64,000 nucleotides of DNA from Haloarchaeobius iranensis (GCF_900103505.1 NZ_FNIA01000006.1:62001-126000), one strand, 5' to 3'; counted from the stretch's first letter, positions 52,540 to 61,887 are shown. A program made the numbers and translations. The notes: generated by a model from the sequence alone, not told the origin.

Positions 52540-53880
52540 ATGAGTAACGCGGCGCTATCGGTCGTCGAGTTTCTGTTGACCGCCGACGTCTACACCGAGA
52601 ACCGCGAGCTGGACGAGAACGACCTCCCGCCGCGGTTCCGGCGCGTGTTCTACGCCGACGGCGAGGTCGAGCGACCGCTCACGGTGACGAACAAGACGAC
52701 CCGGGCGGCGACGGGCATCGACCACCCCTGGGATGCGGTCTCCGAGCTGTTGTTCACCGACCGCGACGAGTTCTCGGGCAAGCTGAAGCTGACCCAGCCG
52801 GAGATGGCCGAGAACTGGTTCCTCGAGCGCGTGGACGCGGACACGCTCCGCCGCAACCCGACACTCGCCTGGGAGTTCGACGACGCGTTCGACGACGTCA
52901 CCTACGAGGAGGCCCGCGAGGCGAACCGACCCATCCAGGCCGACCGGGTCTGGATCGACTCGCTGCTCGACGAGATGTTCGAGGACGAGGAGGACGAGGA
53001 GATGCTCGACCTCGTCGACATCCGCGCCCCCGAGGAGATCGACCAGACGCTCGACGACATCGTCCTCACCGAGGAGCAGGAGGGTGAGATCCAGAAGGTC
53101 GTCAAGGCCATCGAGCACCGCGACTACCTCGCCGAGATCGGCCTCCGCGAGATCGGCAAGCTGCTGTTCGTCGGCCCGCCGGGGACCGGGAAGACCTCCG
53201 CCGCGAAGGGGCTGGCGTACAAGCTCGACCTCCCCTTCGTCGAGGTGAAGCTCTCGATGATCACCAGCCAGTACCTCGGCGAGACGGCCAAGAACGTCGA
53301 GAAGACGTTCGAGGTGGCCAAGCGGCTCTCGCCGTGTATCCTGTTCATGGACGAGTTCGACTTCGTCGCGAAGACCCGCGGCGGCGACGAGCACAACGCC
53401 ATCAAGCGCGCCGTCAACACGCTGCTGAAGAGCATCGACGACATCTCGCTCATCCAGGACGACGTGCTGCTCATCGGCGCGACGAACCACCCCGACCAGC
53501 TCGACGCCGCGGCCTGGCGGCGCTTCGACGAGATCGTCAACTTCCCCAAGCCCGACCACTCGATGCGCTCTGACATCCTCCGCATCATCACCCGCGCGAT
53601 GGACATCGAGGAGTTCGACCCGGACGCCATCGCCGACATCACCGAGGGGCTCACCGGGAGCGACCTCCGGCTGGTCATGCGCGAGGCGGTCCTCGACGCG
53701 CTCACCGAGGAGCGCACGACCCTGACACAGGCAGACCTCGAGGCCGCGGTCGCCGACTTCGAGGAGCGGGACAACCTGAAGAACATGGACATGATCGAGG
53801 GCGACCACGACGCGCTCGTCGCCGGTGGCGACATCGCGGGCGACGGCTCGGGGCACGACCACGACCACAGCCACGACTGA
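52540..53880 (+). CDS. AAA+ ATPase
   Basis: 446 residues. An acidic N-terminal region of about 180 residues precedes one AAA module: Walker A GPPGTGKTSAAKGLAYKL, Walker B ILFMDEFDFVAK, sensor 1 IGATNHPDQLD and an arginine-finger region AAWRRFDEI. The small helical domain (LTGSDLRLVMREAVLDAL) is intact. The C-terminus is histidine/aspartate-rich (GHDHDHSHD), a possible metal-binding tail. It starts 49 nt after the Agl23-like gene. It resembles the haloarchaeal type-III AAA family near CDC48; the substrate is unknown. Confidence 0.88.
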   Translation: MSNAALSVVEFLLTADVYTENRELDENDLPPRFRRVFYADGEVERPLTVTNKTTRAATGIDHPWDAVSELLFTDRDEFSGKLKLTQPEMAENWFLERVDADTLRRNPTLAWEFDDAFDDVTYEEAREANRPIQADRVWIDSLLDEMFEDEEDEEMLDLVDIRAPEEIDQTLDDIVLTEEQEGEIQKVVKAIEHRDYLAEIGLREIGKLLFVGPPGTGKTSAAKGLAYKLDLPFVEVKLSMITSQYLGETAKNVEKTFEVAKRLSPCILFMDEFDFVAKTRGGDEHNAIKRAVNTLLKSIDDISLIQDDVLLIGATNHPDQLDAAAWRRFDEIVNFPKPDHSMRSDILRIITRAMDIEEFDPDAIADITEGLTGSDLRLVMREAVLDALTEERTTLTQADLEAAVADFEERDNLKNMDMIEGDHDALVAGGDIAGDGSGHDHDHSHD

Positions 53881-53892
53881 CCGTCGTCCGGA

Positions 53893-54258
53893 CTATCCTG
53901 CGACCAGTCGACCCACTCTGACGGCGGCGATTCCACCTGCCAGGCCGAGCGATGCGCTCGCGTAGACGGACAGCGGCGGGTGGACGAGGTGGACAGTCCC
54001 CGCGAGCAGGGCGACCAGCACGGTCAGCACCGCGATTCGACCCCGCCAGTCGACCCAGCCGAAGCCGAGGTCACCGCGCGGACCGACCAGCAGGCCCCAG
54101 CCGCCACCGACGGCCGCCGCGACGGTCAGCGGGCCTGTCGCGACGGTCCCGCTGTCGGCCAGCACGACGACGAACGGGAGCGCCACGAGGAGCAACAGGA
54201 GGAGTTCGAACACCGGCGAGGCGGTGAGCGTGCCGGCTCCGTTCCTGCCGTCGTCCAT
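53893..54258 (-). CDS. Integral membrane protein, 121 aa, unknown
   Basis: Four hydrophobic helices (LLLLLLVALPFVVVLA, VATGPLTVAAAVGGGWGLLVG, IAVLTVLVALLAGTVHLV and ASLGLAGGIAAVRVGRLV), with a WVDWRGR loop. I do not recognise a family. The ATG at 54258 begins MDDGRNGAGTL; longer readings upstream are shadows of the convergent neighbour. It ends 12 nt from the AAA stop. Confidence 0.6.
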   Translation of the reverse strand: MDDGRNGAGTLTASPVFELLLLLLVALPFVVVLADSGTVATGPLTVAAAVGGGWGLLVGPRGDLGFGWVDWRGRIAVLTVLVALLAGTVHLVHPPLSVYASASLGLAGGIAAVRVGRLVAG

Positions 54259-54357
54259 CGGGTCGAAGCGGGCGTCGTGTCGACAAGAAACTGGCGTCAC
54301 GGTCCTGTCGACCGCCAACCCGCGCCTTTTTCGCTCCCGACTGCAAAGGGCGGAACG

Positions 54358-55182
54358 ATGCTGGTCACGCTGCTCGGAACGGGGGACACGACGGGGACGC
54401 CGACCCCCGGCTGCGACTGCGACACCTGCCAGGCGGCCGTCGAGCGCGGCGTCGAACGCACCCGGTTCTCGGTCCACGTCCGCAACGAGCGCACCGGCGA
54501 GTCGCTGCTCGTCGACTGCAGCCCGGACTTCCGCTACCAGTTCCTCCACAACGACGTCGAGCTGCCCGACGCCGCGGTCGTCACGCACATCCACTTCGAC
54601 CACCTCGACGGGCTCGGTAACGCCTACCGGCTGTTCGACGGGCTCCAGGTGTACGCAGCGGACGAGACGGACCCCGAGACGGGCGAGAGCGTCGCCGACA
54701 CCGTCGACCGGAAGTACGACTACCTCGATGCGGTGACGGTCAACCACGAGACGGCGTTCGAGCCGTTCGAGGCCTGCGGTCTGCGGGTGACGCTCGTCCC
54801 CGTCGTCCACCCGCCGCTGGTCTGCTACGGGCTCGCCATCGAGGACCCCGAAACCGGCGCGAAGCTCGCCATCTCGGGCGACACGAGCTACGCGCTGGGC
54901 GAGGCGTCACGCGACGTGCTCCGGGACCCGGACCTGCTGCTCGCCGACGGCATCGTCCCGGCGGCGCTCTGCGAGCACCATCCCCTGGGTGGCGACCATC
55001 CGGACGCGGACGGCGTGTTCCGGACGTTCGGCACGAAGCACATGACCTACGAGGGAGCGCTCGCGCTCGGCGAGGACATCGACGCCGACGTGACGCGGGT
55101 CGTCCACGCGGCGCACTTCTACCCGGTCGAGCAGGCGTTCGACGACGCTATCGCGGTCGACGGGGAGACGTACGAGCTGTAG
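54358..55182 (+). CDS. PhnP-like MBL-fold phosphodiesterase
   Basis: 274 residues. It opens LVTLLGTGDTTGTPTPGCDCDTC, the zinc-knuckle start of PhnP-type cyclic-phosphate hydrolases, and has the core motif THIHFDHLDGLGN plus ISGDTSYAL and VVHAAHFYP. PhnP itself hydrolyses 5-phosphoribosyl 1,2-cyclic phosphate. No other phosphonate (phn) genes are near, so the natural substrate here is open. It is divergent from the small membrane gene upstream. Confidence 0.85.
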   Translation: MLVTLLGTGDTTGTPTPGCDCDTCQAAVERGVERTRFSVHVRNERTGESLLVDCSPDFRYQFLHNDVELPDAAVVTHIHFDHLDGLGNAYRLFDGLQVYAADETDPETGESVADTVDRKYDYLDAVTVNHETAFEPFEACGLRVTLVPVVHPPLVCYGLAIEDPETGAKLAISGDTSYALGEASRDVLRDPDLLLADGIVPAALCEHHPLGGDHPDADGVFRTFGTKHMTYEGALALGEDIDADVTRVVHAAHFYPVEQAFDDAIAVDGETYEL

Positions 55183-55215
55183 AGGATGACAGTCGCGGCC
55201 GTGTGCCCGATCCGC

Positions 55216-55455
55216 TCAGAGCGCCTCGCCGACGAGGTGGACGAGCGCGAACGGGCTCGCGACGACCCCGACGAGGAGCGCGGCGTAGACAGTCAGGCCG
55301 ACGGCGAGGGCCAGACCGGGGACGAGCGTCAGCGCGACCGTCAGCAGCGCGACGACCCCGACGAGTGCGAGCAGGACGCGGCCGAGTCCCTGCGGGACGG
55401 TGGTGGTGGGAGTGCTGTTCTTCGGGCCGAGCGCGGTGGTGGTGTTCGTGCTCAT
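55216..55455 (-). CDS. Small membrane protein A, 79 aa (tandem paralogue)
   Basis: Serine/threonine-rich N-terminus, then VPQGLGRVLLALVG and two membrane helices (LLALVGVVALLTVALTLV and LAVGLTVYAALLVGVVASPFALVHLV). It is paralogous to the 77-residue protein 0.5 kb upstream, sharing VPQGLGR and the same helix spacing. Its promoter is a duplicated module with a candidate operator (55504-55527). Function unknown. Confidence 0.7.
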   Translation of the reverse strand: MSTNTTTALGPKNSTPTTTVPQGLGRVLLALVGVVALLTVALTLVPGLALAVGLTVYAALLVGVVASPFALVHLVGEAL

Positions 55456-55503
55456 TCAACTATACGTATGCCCGCCGACCCCATAAGTGTAATCTGCAAA
55501 ACA

Positions 55504-55527
55504 TTTCTGTAAGCTCGTGTACTGAAA
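55504..55527 (-). promoter_or_regulatory. Candidate operator, copy 1 (TTTCAGTA-N8-TACAGAAA)
   Basis: On the minus strand TTTCAGTA and TACAGAAA form an imperfect inverted repeat (7 of 8 positions) with an 8-nt spacer, 15 nt upstream of a TATA-like ACTTATGG (55488-55481). The surrounding 75 nt (55465-55539) closely match the region before the paralogue. Confidence 0.6.
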
Positions 55528-55716
55528 TTCGTTTCACCACTGGCCGAGCTACGTCTCGGGAGGTAGCGTGGAAGGAACTGGGTCGAGAGAGCCCGGGGGA
55601 ACGACGGCAGCCACTCGGCTGTACAGGGGTCTGCCGACTGGCGTGTGAACGTCAGCGAGGACGACATGGGACGGCCGGACCGACAGGGGTGGGATGACAG
55701 GGTCGTCGTCGAGTCG

Positions 55717-55950
55717 TCAGGCGGACGCGGCGACGGCATGGACGACGGCGACGGGCGCCAGGACTACCAGGGCCAGCAGGCCCGCCCAGAGGGCGAGGCC
55801 CGCGACCAACAGCAGGCCCGGGACGAAGCTGACGGCCAGCCCCGCACCGGTCAGCAGTGCGACGAGGGCGAACAGTGCGCGACCGAGACCCTGTGGGACG
55901 GACACGGTCGGACGGCTGTACTCGGTTCGAGTGTGGGTGGTCGTACTCAT
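55717..55950 (-). CDS. Small membrane protein B, 77 aa (tandem paralogue)
   Basis: N-terminus MSTTTHTRTEYSRPTVS, then VPQGLGRALFALVALLTGAG and two membrane helices ending VVLAPVAVVHAVAA. It has the same architecture as protein A and the same promoter module, 16 nt before its ATG. It lies 142 nt downstream of the zinc-finger HTH gene, on the same strand. Function unknown. Confidence 0.7.
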   Translation of the reverse strand: MSTTTHTRTEYSRPTVSVPQGLGRALFALVALLTGAGLAVSFVPGLLLVAGLALWAGLLALVVLAPVAVVHAVAASA

Positions 55951-56004
55951 CTGCTCTTATGTAGTCGTATGCACGCCGACCCCATAAGTGTCACCTGGAG
56001 GATA

Positions 56005-56028
56005 TTTCTGTAAACGGAGATACTGAAA
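56005..56028 (-). promoter_or_regulatory. Candidate operator, copy 2 (TTTCAGTA-N8-TACAGAAA)
   Basis: It has the same arms and spacer length as copy 1; the spacer bases differ. It lies 15 nt upstream of ACTTATGG (55989-55982), as in copy 1. The 75-nt module covers 55966-56040. Confidence 0.6.
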
Positions 56029-56092
56029 CTCTCTACACCAACTGCTGGCAGGTGAGCAAGGCGGCAGGACGGGGACGAGACGGCGGGACAGG

Positions 56093-56989
56093 TCAGTCGT
56101 CGGCCGGCACCGCGGCCGTGCGCTCGACCTCGGCGACGGCGAGGTCGTCGTCGATGGTGACCGCGAGGGAGTCGCCGCCGAGCTCGATGGTCACGGTGAC
56201 CGAGAACGGGTCCGTCGAGTGGACGGTCGTGCCGTGGTCGGAGACGCACCACGGGAGCTCCCAGTACGGCGTGCCGTTGAGGTCGACGCCGTGCTCGCGG
56301 TGGAAGTGGACCACGTCGGACTGGTCGAGCAACACCAGGCCGATGGCGGAACAGAGCGAGTGCCCACACTGCTGGCAGACGTGCTCGACGCGGACGTCCG
56401 AGCCGATGCAGCAGTCGCCCTCGCGCTCGACGTGGCTCGTCATCTTCCCACTGCACTCCGGACAGACGCCGTCCGCGGCGAGACAGTGGAGGTGCCGGAC
56501 GCGCTGGTCGAACGCGCGCATGACCTCGTCGCGGTCGCGGTCGGTCAGACCGCCCGGCGGGAACGGGTACTCGCCGTGGGGGTGGCCGCAGTCGGCGCAG
56601 TCGACCGCGATGCACTCGTCCTCGTACACGGCGACGAGGGACCCGCCGCAGGTGACGCAGTCGGCGTCCAGCTCGTGGGGGCCCCAGCGCGGGTTCTGGT
56701 TGAACTCGCCGGCGATGACCGCGCGGACGACCTTCTTCCCGGCGTAGCGCAGGTCGTAGCCGTCGTCGGTGTTCACGACGAACTGGTCGGTGAGCTGCTG
56801 GAGGTGGTAGTTGAACTGGGCGCTGTCGCGCATCTCGACGGTCTCTCGGAGGTCCGAGAACCGGACCGGTCGGTCGTCCGCCTGCCAGAGCGCCTCGAGG
56901 ATGGACAGCCGCGTCTCGTTGCCGACCACCGAGAACGCCTCCGCAGGCGCGACGCACGTCTCGCACTCGTTGATGTCCGGTTTGCTCAT
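56093..56989 (-). CDS. HTH regulator with zinc-finger array (DUF7351-like)
   Basis: 298 residues. The N-terminal ArsR-type winged helix spans about 15-80 (FSVVGNETRLSILEALWQAD...DSAQFNYHLQQLTDQFV). Three CxxC pairs follow: CVTC/CADC (near 110-130), CPECSG and CQQCGHSLC, consistent with one or two zinc sites. The C-terminal part is acidic and beta-rich. It is a putative sensor of metals or redox and the nearest regulator to the duplicated operators (inference). Confidence 0.8.
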   Translation of the reverse strand: MSKPDINECETCVAPAEAFSVVGNETRLSILEALWQADDRPVRFSDLRETVEMRDSAQFNYHLQQLTDQFVVNTDDGYDLRYAGKKVVRAVIAGEFNQNPRWGPHELDADCVTCGGSLVAVYEDECIAVDCADCGHPHGEYPFPPGGLTDRDRDEVMRAFDQRVRHLHCLAADGVCPECSGKMTSHVEREGDCCIGSDVRVEHVCQQCGHSLCSAIGLVLLDQSDVVHFHREHGVDLNGTPYWELPWCVSDHGTTVHSTDPFSVTVTIELGGDSLAVTIDDDLAVAEVERTAAVPADD

Positions 56990-57205
56990 GGACAGTATTT
57001 CAACAGCGGTCGAGTAAAGCGTTCCCTCAACTCCGTTTTAGTAGAGTTTCGGACAGGTCTTCGGCCGAGGATTCAAACGGGAAGACGGAACCAACGAGGG
57101 CGTGCCCTGACGAGTCGAGACGGGCCGGTCAGCGGTCGTACGGCACCCCGGCCCGTTCCCCGCCGACTGTGCCGTCTGTTCGCCAGCCAGTCGCGACGGC
57201 CTCGG

Positions 57206-58177
57206 TCAGCCGAAGCGGTCCAGCCCGGCCTGTCTGCTGGCCAGACCGTCCGGCTCCGCCACCCAGCCGGTCCGTCGGTCGCGCTCGCCCGACACGTCGA
57301 CCGATGGCGACTCGCCCTCCTCAAACCCCGGACAGTCCGGGTCACACTCGTTCCCCGGGTCGACGACGCGTCCCTTCCACTCGCAGTGCGGGAGGCCGCC
57401 ACCACCAGCGACGGCTTCGTCCCGGACCCGCGCACAGCCCGGGAACTCGTCGACGCGCCAGCCCTTGCCGTAGGCACGCTCGGCCAGCCGCCGTCGAGCC
57501 CGTTCCTTGGCGGTGGGCGTCGCCACGTGAACCTCGGTCCAGCCGGGGTGTTCCTCGACGATTTCGGTCCCGTACGCGTCCACGTCGAGCGGCCTCGGCT
57601 CCCTGACGACGGTACGCTCCAGCGTCTCTGGGTCGAAGCGCCAGACGCCGACAGCCTCGGGGATGCGGTTCAGGTGCGCCCGGGTGACGTGACTCGCCGT
57701 CGCCAGCACCACCTCGTCGACGAGGCCCAGTCGGACGTCCTTCAGGAGCTGCGTCTCCAGGTCGCCCGGCGTCCCGAGGTCGGGCTTGTTCTCGACGGCG
57801 ACGAGCCGGTCGAACCAGCCGTCCGGGTAGCGACACGCTCGCCGGACGTGCTCGGCTCCCGCGGGCGGGTCGCGCTCGAAGAAACCGACGTCGACCGCGC
57901 GCTCGACGATGCCCTGGGCTCGCTCCGCTGGCAGGTCGAACGCCCCGCGCCAGTCCCGCGAGCGGCCACGGCCCACGTCGCTCTCGATCGCCCGGTGTGG
58001 GATGGTCCGTTCGGTGATGGCAGCGCGGTCGTCGAACGCCGGCCCGGGCTCGACCAGGACCACGTCGAGCACTCGCCGTGCGCTGTGGACGCCGCCGCCG
58101 AGCTGTCGTGCGAGCACGCCGTCGACGGCCCGCTCCAGACAGACACAGAGCCGCTGTTCGAACGCGAATTCGCGCAC
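57206..58177 (-). CDS. DUF5787-like protein, nuclease-fold candidate
   Basis: 323 residues from a GTG start (REFAFEQRLCVCLER). It contains LDVVLVEPGPAFDDRAAIT, LVAVENKPDLGTPGDLETQL and LATASHVTRAHLNRIPEAVGVW, a layout (D...E-x-K, then Q) reminiscent of restriction-endonuclease-fold domains. Family assignment is from memory, and catalysis is inferred from the ENKPDLG/Q pattern only. The longer open frame upstream is not coding-like, and no ATG fits. The interval 56990-57205 before it holds only the HTH promoter. Confidence 0.68.
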   Translation of the reverse strand: MREFAFEQRLCVCLERAVDGVLARQLGGGVHSARRVLDVVLVEPGPAFDDRAAITERTIPHRAIESDVGRGRSRDWRGAFDLPAERAQGIVERAVDVGFFERDPPAGAEHVRRACRYPDGWFDRLVAVENKPDLGTPGDLETQLLKDVRLGLVDEVVLATASHVTRAHLNRIPEAVGVWRFDPETLERTVVREPRPLDVDAYGTEIVEEHPGWTEVHVATPTAKERARRRLAERAYGKGWRVDEFPGCARVRDEAVAGGGGLPHCEWKGRVVDPGNECDPDCPGFEEGESPSVDVSGERDRRTGWVAEPDGLASRQAGLDRFG

Positions 58178-58218
58178 AGCAGGAGTTGGTCTCGGGGGAG
58201 TAAAAGTCCGTCTCCGGC

Positions 58219-58386
58219 TCAGAGCGACGCGCCGATGGCCCGGACGCCGAAGACGAGGCCGGCGACGACGACCGGGAGGAGGCCGGCCCAGGTGAACAGT
58301 AGCAGCGGGAGCGCGAACCGGGCGAGGTTCGAGACGGGGACGGGCTCGTAGTCGATACCGGCGGTGGTGGAGCGGGTGGTGCCCAT
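58219..58386 (-). CDS. Small membrane protein, 55 aa
   Basis: Starts MGTTRSTTAGIDYEPVPVSN and has two adjacent hydrophobic stretches (LARFALPLLLFTWAGLLPVVV and VAGLVFGVRAIGASL). A TATA-like GGGTATATG on the minus strand lies about 30 nt upstream. Divergent from the SLC13-type gene. Function unknown. Confidence 0.55.
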   Translation of the reverse strand: MGTTRSTTAGIDYEPVPVSNLARFALPLLLFTWAGLLPVVVAGLVFGVRAIGASL

Positions 58387-58487
58387 TGAACAACTGGCGG
58401 ACGGCCACGAGGACATATACCCGGAGTTGTACCGGTTCCGTCGGCAGATGGGGTAGCTATTTTTGCTCGACGGGAGAACGACGGACA

Positions 58488-60320
58488 ATGGCGGTCCCAC
58501 AACCGACGACCGCGATGCTCGTGGTGTTCGGCCTCACCGCCGCGGCGCTGCTCGCGTTCGTGAGGGAGGTGGTCTCGCCGGACGTGACGGCACTGGCCGT
58601 CCTCGTCTCGCTTGTCGTCCTCGAGCCGTGGACTACGGTCGATGCAGCGACCGCCATCTCCGGGTTCGCGAGCGCCGCGACCGTGACCATCATGGCGATG
58701 TACATGTTGAGTGAGGGGGTCCAGCGGACCGGCGCCGTCCAGCGGCTCGGCGCGTTCCTCGCCCGCGTGACGGGTGGCGACGAGCGACGGGTACTCGCGG
58801 CGACGGTCGGGACGACGGGGCCGCTCGCCGGCCTCGTCAACAACACGCCCGTCGTCGCCGTCTTCATCCCGATGATCAGCGACCTCGCGGAGGACAGCCA
58901 CCTCTCGCCGTCGAAGTTCCTCATCCCGCTGTCGTATGCTGCGATGCTCGGGGGAATGCTGACGCTCATCGGAACGTCGACGAACATCGTCGCCTCCGAC
59001 CTCGTCGCGACGGACCTGGTGCCCGACCATGGCCCCATCGGGATGTTCGAACTCACGCCGCTCGGCATCGTCGTCCTCCTCGTCGGGAGCGTCTACCTGC
59101 TGACCGTCGCGCCGCACCTGCTCCCCGACCGGGTGCCGCCGACGCTCGACGTGACCGACACGTACGAGGTCACCGACTACCTCGCACAGGTCCGGGTGCG
59201 GGAGTCCTCGGCGCTCGTCGGCCAGCGCGTCGAGGACGCGTTCACGTCGATGGAGCTCGACGTGGACGTGCTCCAGCTCGTCCGCGACGAGGAGGTGTTC
59301 ATCGCGCCGGGCAGCGACCGCGACATCGTGGCCGGCGACGTGCTCACCGTCCGGGCGAACCTGCAGGACGTGAACCGGTTCTCGGAGGCGTACGACCTCC
59401 GGCAGCTCCCCCGCGAGGAGGTGACCGGCGACAGCCTCAGCGCGCCGTGGATCCGTGGCGAACTGCTCGAACTCGTCGTCCCCCCGGAGTCGGACTTCGT
59501 CGGCGACACGCTCGCGGAGCTCCGGTTCAGGGAGCGGTACGGTAGCACGGTCATGGCCATCCGGCGCGGGAGCCAGGTCACCCACGAGCGCCTCGACGCC
59601 TTCGAGCTCTCGGGCGGCGACTCGCTGCTCGTCTACGCCACCTCGACGGCTGCCGAACTCCTCGCGGACGAGGACGAGGTGCTCGTGACGAGAGGGCCGG
59701 CGGGCGAGACGGAGAACCCCCGGCTCTCCCCGAAGACGCCCGTCGCCATCGGCATCCTGCTCGCCGTCATCGGGCTCGCGGCGTTCACGCACTTCCCCAT
59801 CGTCGTCACGGCACTCGGGGGCGTCGTCGCGATGGTCGTCACGGGCTGTCTCGACATCGACGACGCCTACGACGCGGTGTCGTGGAACGTCGTCTTCCTG
59901 CTCGCGGGCATCCTCCCGCTGTCGGCGGCGCTCCGGGCTTCCGGCGGCGCGGGCTACCTCGCGGAGCTGCTGGTGCTGTTGGCCGAGGGCGCCGACCTGC
60001 TGCTGGTCGTCGGCGTGTTCTACGTGCTGACGGGGCTGCTCGCGAACGTCATCACGCCGGTCGCGAGCGTCGCGTTGCTGGTGCCGGTGGCGGCACGGTC
60101 CGCGACCGAACTGGGCGGCGACCCGTTCTCGTTCGTGCTCGCGGTGACGTTCGCGGGCTCGACGGCGTTCATGACGCCCATCGGCTACCAGACGAACCTG
60201 ATGGTGTACGGCCCCGGCGGCTACCGGTTCACCGACTACCTGCGGGTCGGCGCGCCGCTGCAGCTGCTCCTCGCGGTCGTGACGACGCTTGGTATCGGCG
60301 TACTGTGGCCGCCGGGGTGA
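58488..60320 (+). CDS. SLC13/DASS-type permease with two TrkA-C domains
   Basis: 610 residues. N-terminal helices include the family motif NNTPVVAVFIPM and the pore word IGTSTNIVASDL. Two cytoplasmic TrkA-C (RCK_C) domains occupy about 220-405 (VRVRESSALVGQRVEDAF...VAGDVLTVRA and ELVVPPESDFVGDTLAELRFR). The second helix bundle contains WNVVFLLAGILPLSAAL, and TAFMTPIGYQTNLMVYGPGGY repeats the pore pattern. Substrates of this class include sulfate, arsenite and dicarboxylates; it cannot be assigned. GGTAGCTATTTTTG about 30 nt upstream is a likely TATA element. Confidence 0.87.
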   Translation: MAVPQPTTAMLVVFGLTAAALLAFVREVVSPDVTALAVLVSLVVLEPWTTVDAATAISGFASAATVTIMAMYMLSEGVQRTGAVQRLGAFLARVTGGDERRVLAATVGTTGPLAGLVNNTPVVAVFIPMISDLAEDSHLSPSKFLIPLSYAAMLGGMLTLIGTSTNIVASDLVATDLVPDHGPIGMFELTPLGIVVLLVGSVYLLTVAPHLLPDRVPPTLDVTDTYEVTDYLAQVRVRESSALVGQRVEDAFTSMELDVDVLQLVRDEEVFIAPGSDRDIVAGDVLTVRANLQDVNRFSEAYDLRQLPREEVTGDSLSAPWIRGELLELVVPPESDFVGDTLAELRFRERYGSTVMAIRRGSQVTHERLDAFELSGGDSLLVYATSTAAELLADEDEVLVTRGPAGETENPRLSPKTPVAIGILLAVIGLAAFTHFPIVVTALGGVVAMVVTGCLDIDDAYDAVSWNVVFLLAGILPLSAALRASGGAGYLAELLVLLAEGADLLLVVGVFYVLTGLLANVITPVASVALLVPVAARSATELGGDPFSFVLAVTFAGSTAFMTPIGYQTNLMVYGPGGYRFTDYLRVGAPLQLLLAVVTTLGIGVLWPPG

Positions 60321-60375
60321 GGCCGAGACCGCCGAAACCACACCCAGTATCAATCGTCAACTACGACCATCGCCA

Positions 60376-60582
60376 ATGGCTTCATCCAACGGTACCTCCC
60401 CGCTGCTCGGAATCGTCGTGGTCCAGCTCGGCATCCTCATCCTGACGACACAGGGTGCCACCGGTGACCTGGTGCAGGTCGTGTCGATGGTGTTCGGCCT
60501 CGGCGCGGTGGTCGTGACCCCGTTCTGGCTCCTGCTGGCGGCGTACGATTCGGGGCCGAGCGGAACCGAGACGGCCGAGTAA
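60376..60582 (+). CDS. Small two-helix membrane protein, 68 aa
   Basis: Starts MASSNGTSPLLGIVVVQLG with a first membrane helix, then VVSMVFGLGAVVVTPFWLLLAAYDSG as the second and a short acidic tail. Codon use is typical for the genome. It is unrelated to proteins A and B above. Function unknown. Confidence 0.6.
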   Translation: MASSNGTSPLLGIVVVQLGILILTTQGATGDLVQVVSMVFGLGAVVVTPFWLLLAAYDSGPSGTETAE

Positions 60583-60648
60583 CGGGCGTCTGAGAACGGT
60601 GGGTTTATCAAGCGCACAGGGGTAGTCGTAGCCAAGATTACTCTCGAT

Positions 60649-61884
60649 ATGGCAGGAAACCACCAACAACCGGAGGTGAACATCGGACTCGTCGGCCACG
60701 TCGACCACGGGAAGACGACACTCGTGCAGGCGCTCAGTGGCGAGTGGACCGACCAGCACTCCGAGGAGATGAAGCGTGGTATCTCCATCCGCCTCGGCTA
60801 CGCGGACGCCACGTTCCGCCGCTGCCCCGAGTGCGAGGAGCCCGATGCGTACACCGTCGCGGACACCTGCGAGGAACACGATGTGGACACGGAGGTCGTC
60901 CGCACGGTCTCGTTCGTGGACGCACCCGGTCACGAGACGCTGATGGCGACGATGCTCTCCGGCGCGGCCATCATGGACGGTGCCGTCCTCGTCGTGAGCG
61001 CGACCGAGGACGTGCCTCAGGCCCAGACCGAGGAGCACCTGATGGCGCTGGACATCATCGGCATCGAGAACATCGTCATCGCCCAGAACAAGGTCGACCT
61101 CGTCGACGCCGACCGCGCCCGCGAGAACTACGAGCAGATAAAGGAGTTCGTCTCGGGCACCGTCGCCGAGGACGCGCCCGTCATCCCGGTCAGCGCCGGG
61201 CAGGACGTCAACATGGACGTCCTCATCGACGCCATCGAGACGCGCATCCCGACCCCCGACCGCGACCCCGACGCCGATGCACGGATGCACGTCGCGCGGT
61301 CGTTCGACATCAACCGCCCGGGGACGACCTGGGACCAACTCAAGGGCGGCGTCATCGGCGGCTCGCTCGTCAGCGGCCGACTCAACGACGACGACGACAT
61401 CGAGGTCCGCCCGGGGCGCGAGGTCGAGGAGGGCGGACAGACCGAGTACCGCCCCATCGAGACGACCGTCCGCTCGCTCCAGGCCGGCGGCCAGACCGTC
61501 GACGAGGCCTCGCCGGGTGGCCTGCTCGGCGTCGGGACCGGCCTCGACCCGTCCTACACGAAGGGTGACGCACTCGCCGGCCAGATCGCCGGCCCGCCGG
61601 GGAAGCTCCCGCCGACGTGGGAGGCGTTCACGATGTCGGTCGACCTGCTCGACCGCGTCGTCGGCGACGACATGGGCGAGGTCGAGGACATCAACACCGG
61701 CGAGCCGCTGATGCTCACGGTCGGCACCGCCACCACGGTCGGTGCGGTCACCTCCGCCCGCGAGGGCGAGTGCGAGGTCAACCTCAAGCGGCCGGTATGT
61801 GCCCCCGACGGCGCGAAGATCGCCATCAACCGTCGCGTCGGTGCACGCTGGCGGCTCATCGGCGTCGGCACGCTCCAGGGATAG
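60649..61884 (+). CDS. eif2g: Translation initiation factor aIF2 subunit gamma
   Basis: GTPase that carries initiator tRNA to the small ribosomal subunit, 411 residues. G1 is [18 protein letters not shown]3 [10 protein letters not shown] and G4 AQNKVDLV. A zinc knuckle opens with [13 protein letters not shown] in the G domain. The two beta-barrel domains end with ALNRRxxx-like [17 protein letters not shown]. Start is an ATG with GGGTTTATCAAG about 40 nt upstream. It heads a tightly packed run of information-processing genes. Confidence 0.96.
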   Translation: MAGNHQQPEVNIGLVGHVDHGKTTLVQALSGEWTDQHSEEMKRGISIRLGYADATFRRCPECEEPDAYTVADTCEEHDVDTEVVRTVSFVDAPGHETLMATMLSGAAIMDGAVLVVSATEDVPQAQTEEHLMALDIIGIENIVIAQNKVDLVDADRARENYEQIKEFVSGTVAEDAPVIPVSAGQDVNMDVLIDAIETRIPTPDRDPDADARMHVARSFDINRPGTTWDQLKGGVIGGSLVSGRLNDDDDIEVRPGREVEEGGQTEYRPIETTVRSLQAGGQTVDEASPGGLLGVGTGLDPSYTKGDALAGQIAGPPGKLPPTWEAFTMSVDLLDRVVGDDMGEVEDINTGEPLMLTVGTATTVGAVTSAREGECEVNLKRPVCAPDGAKIAINRRVGARWRLIGVGTLQG

Positions 61885-61887
61885 CCG

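Noticed and set aside
57342-60353. 1003-codon minus-strand frame under the SLC13-type permease
   Set aside because: Its composition (histidine, arginine, glutamate-rich with no motifs) is that of a reverse-strand shadow in G/C-rich DNA. The plus strand encodes a clear permease.
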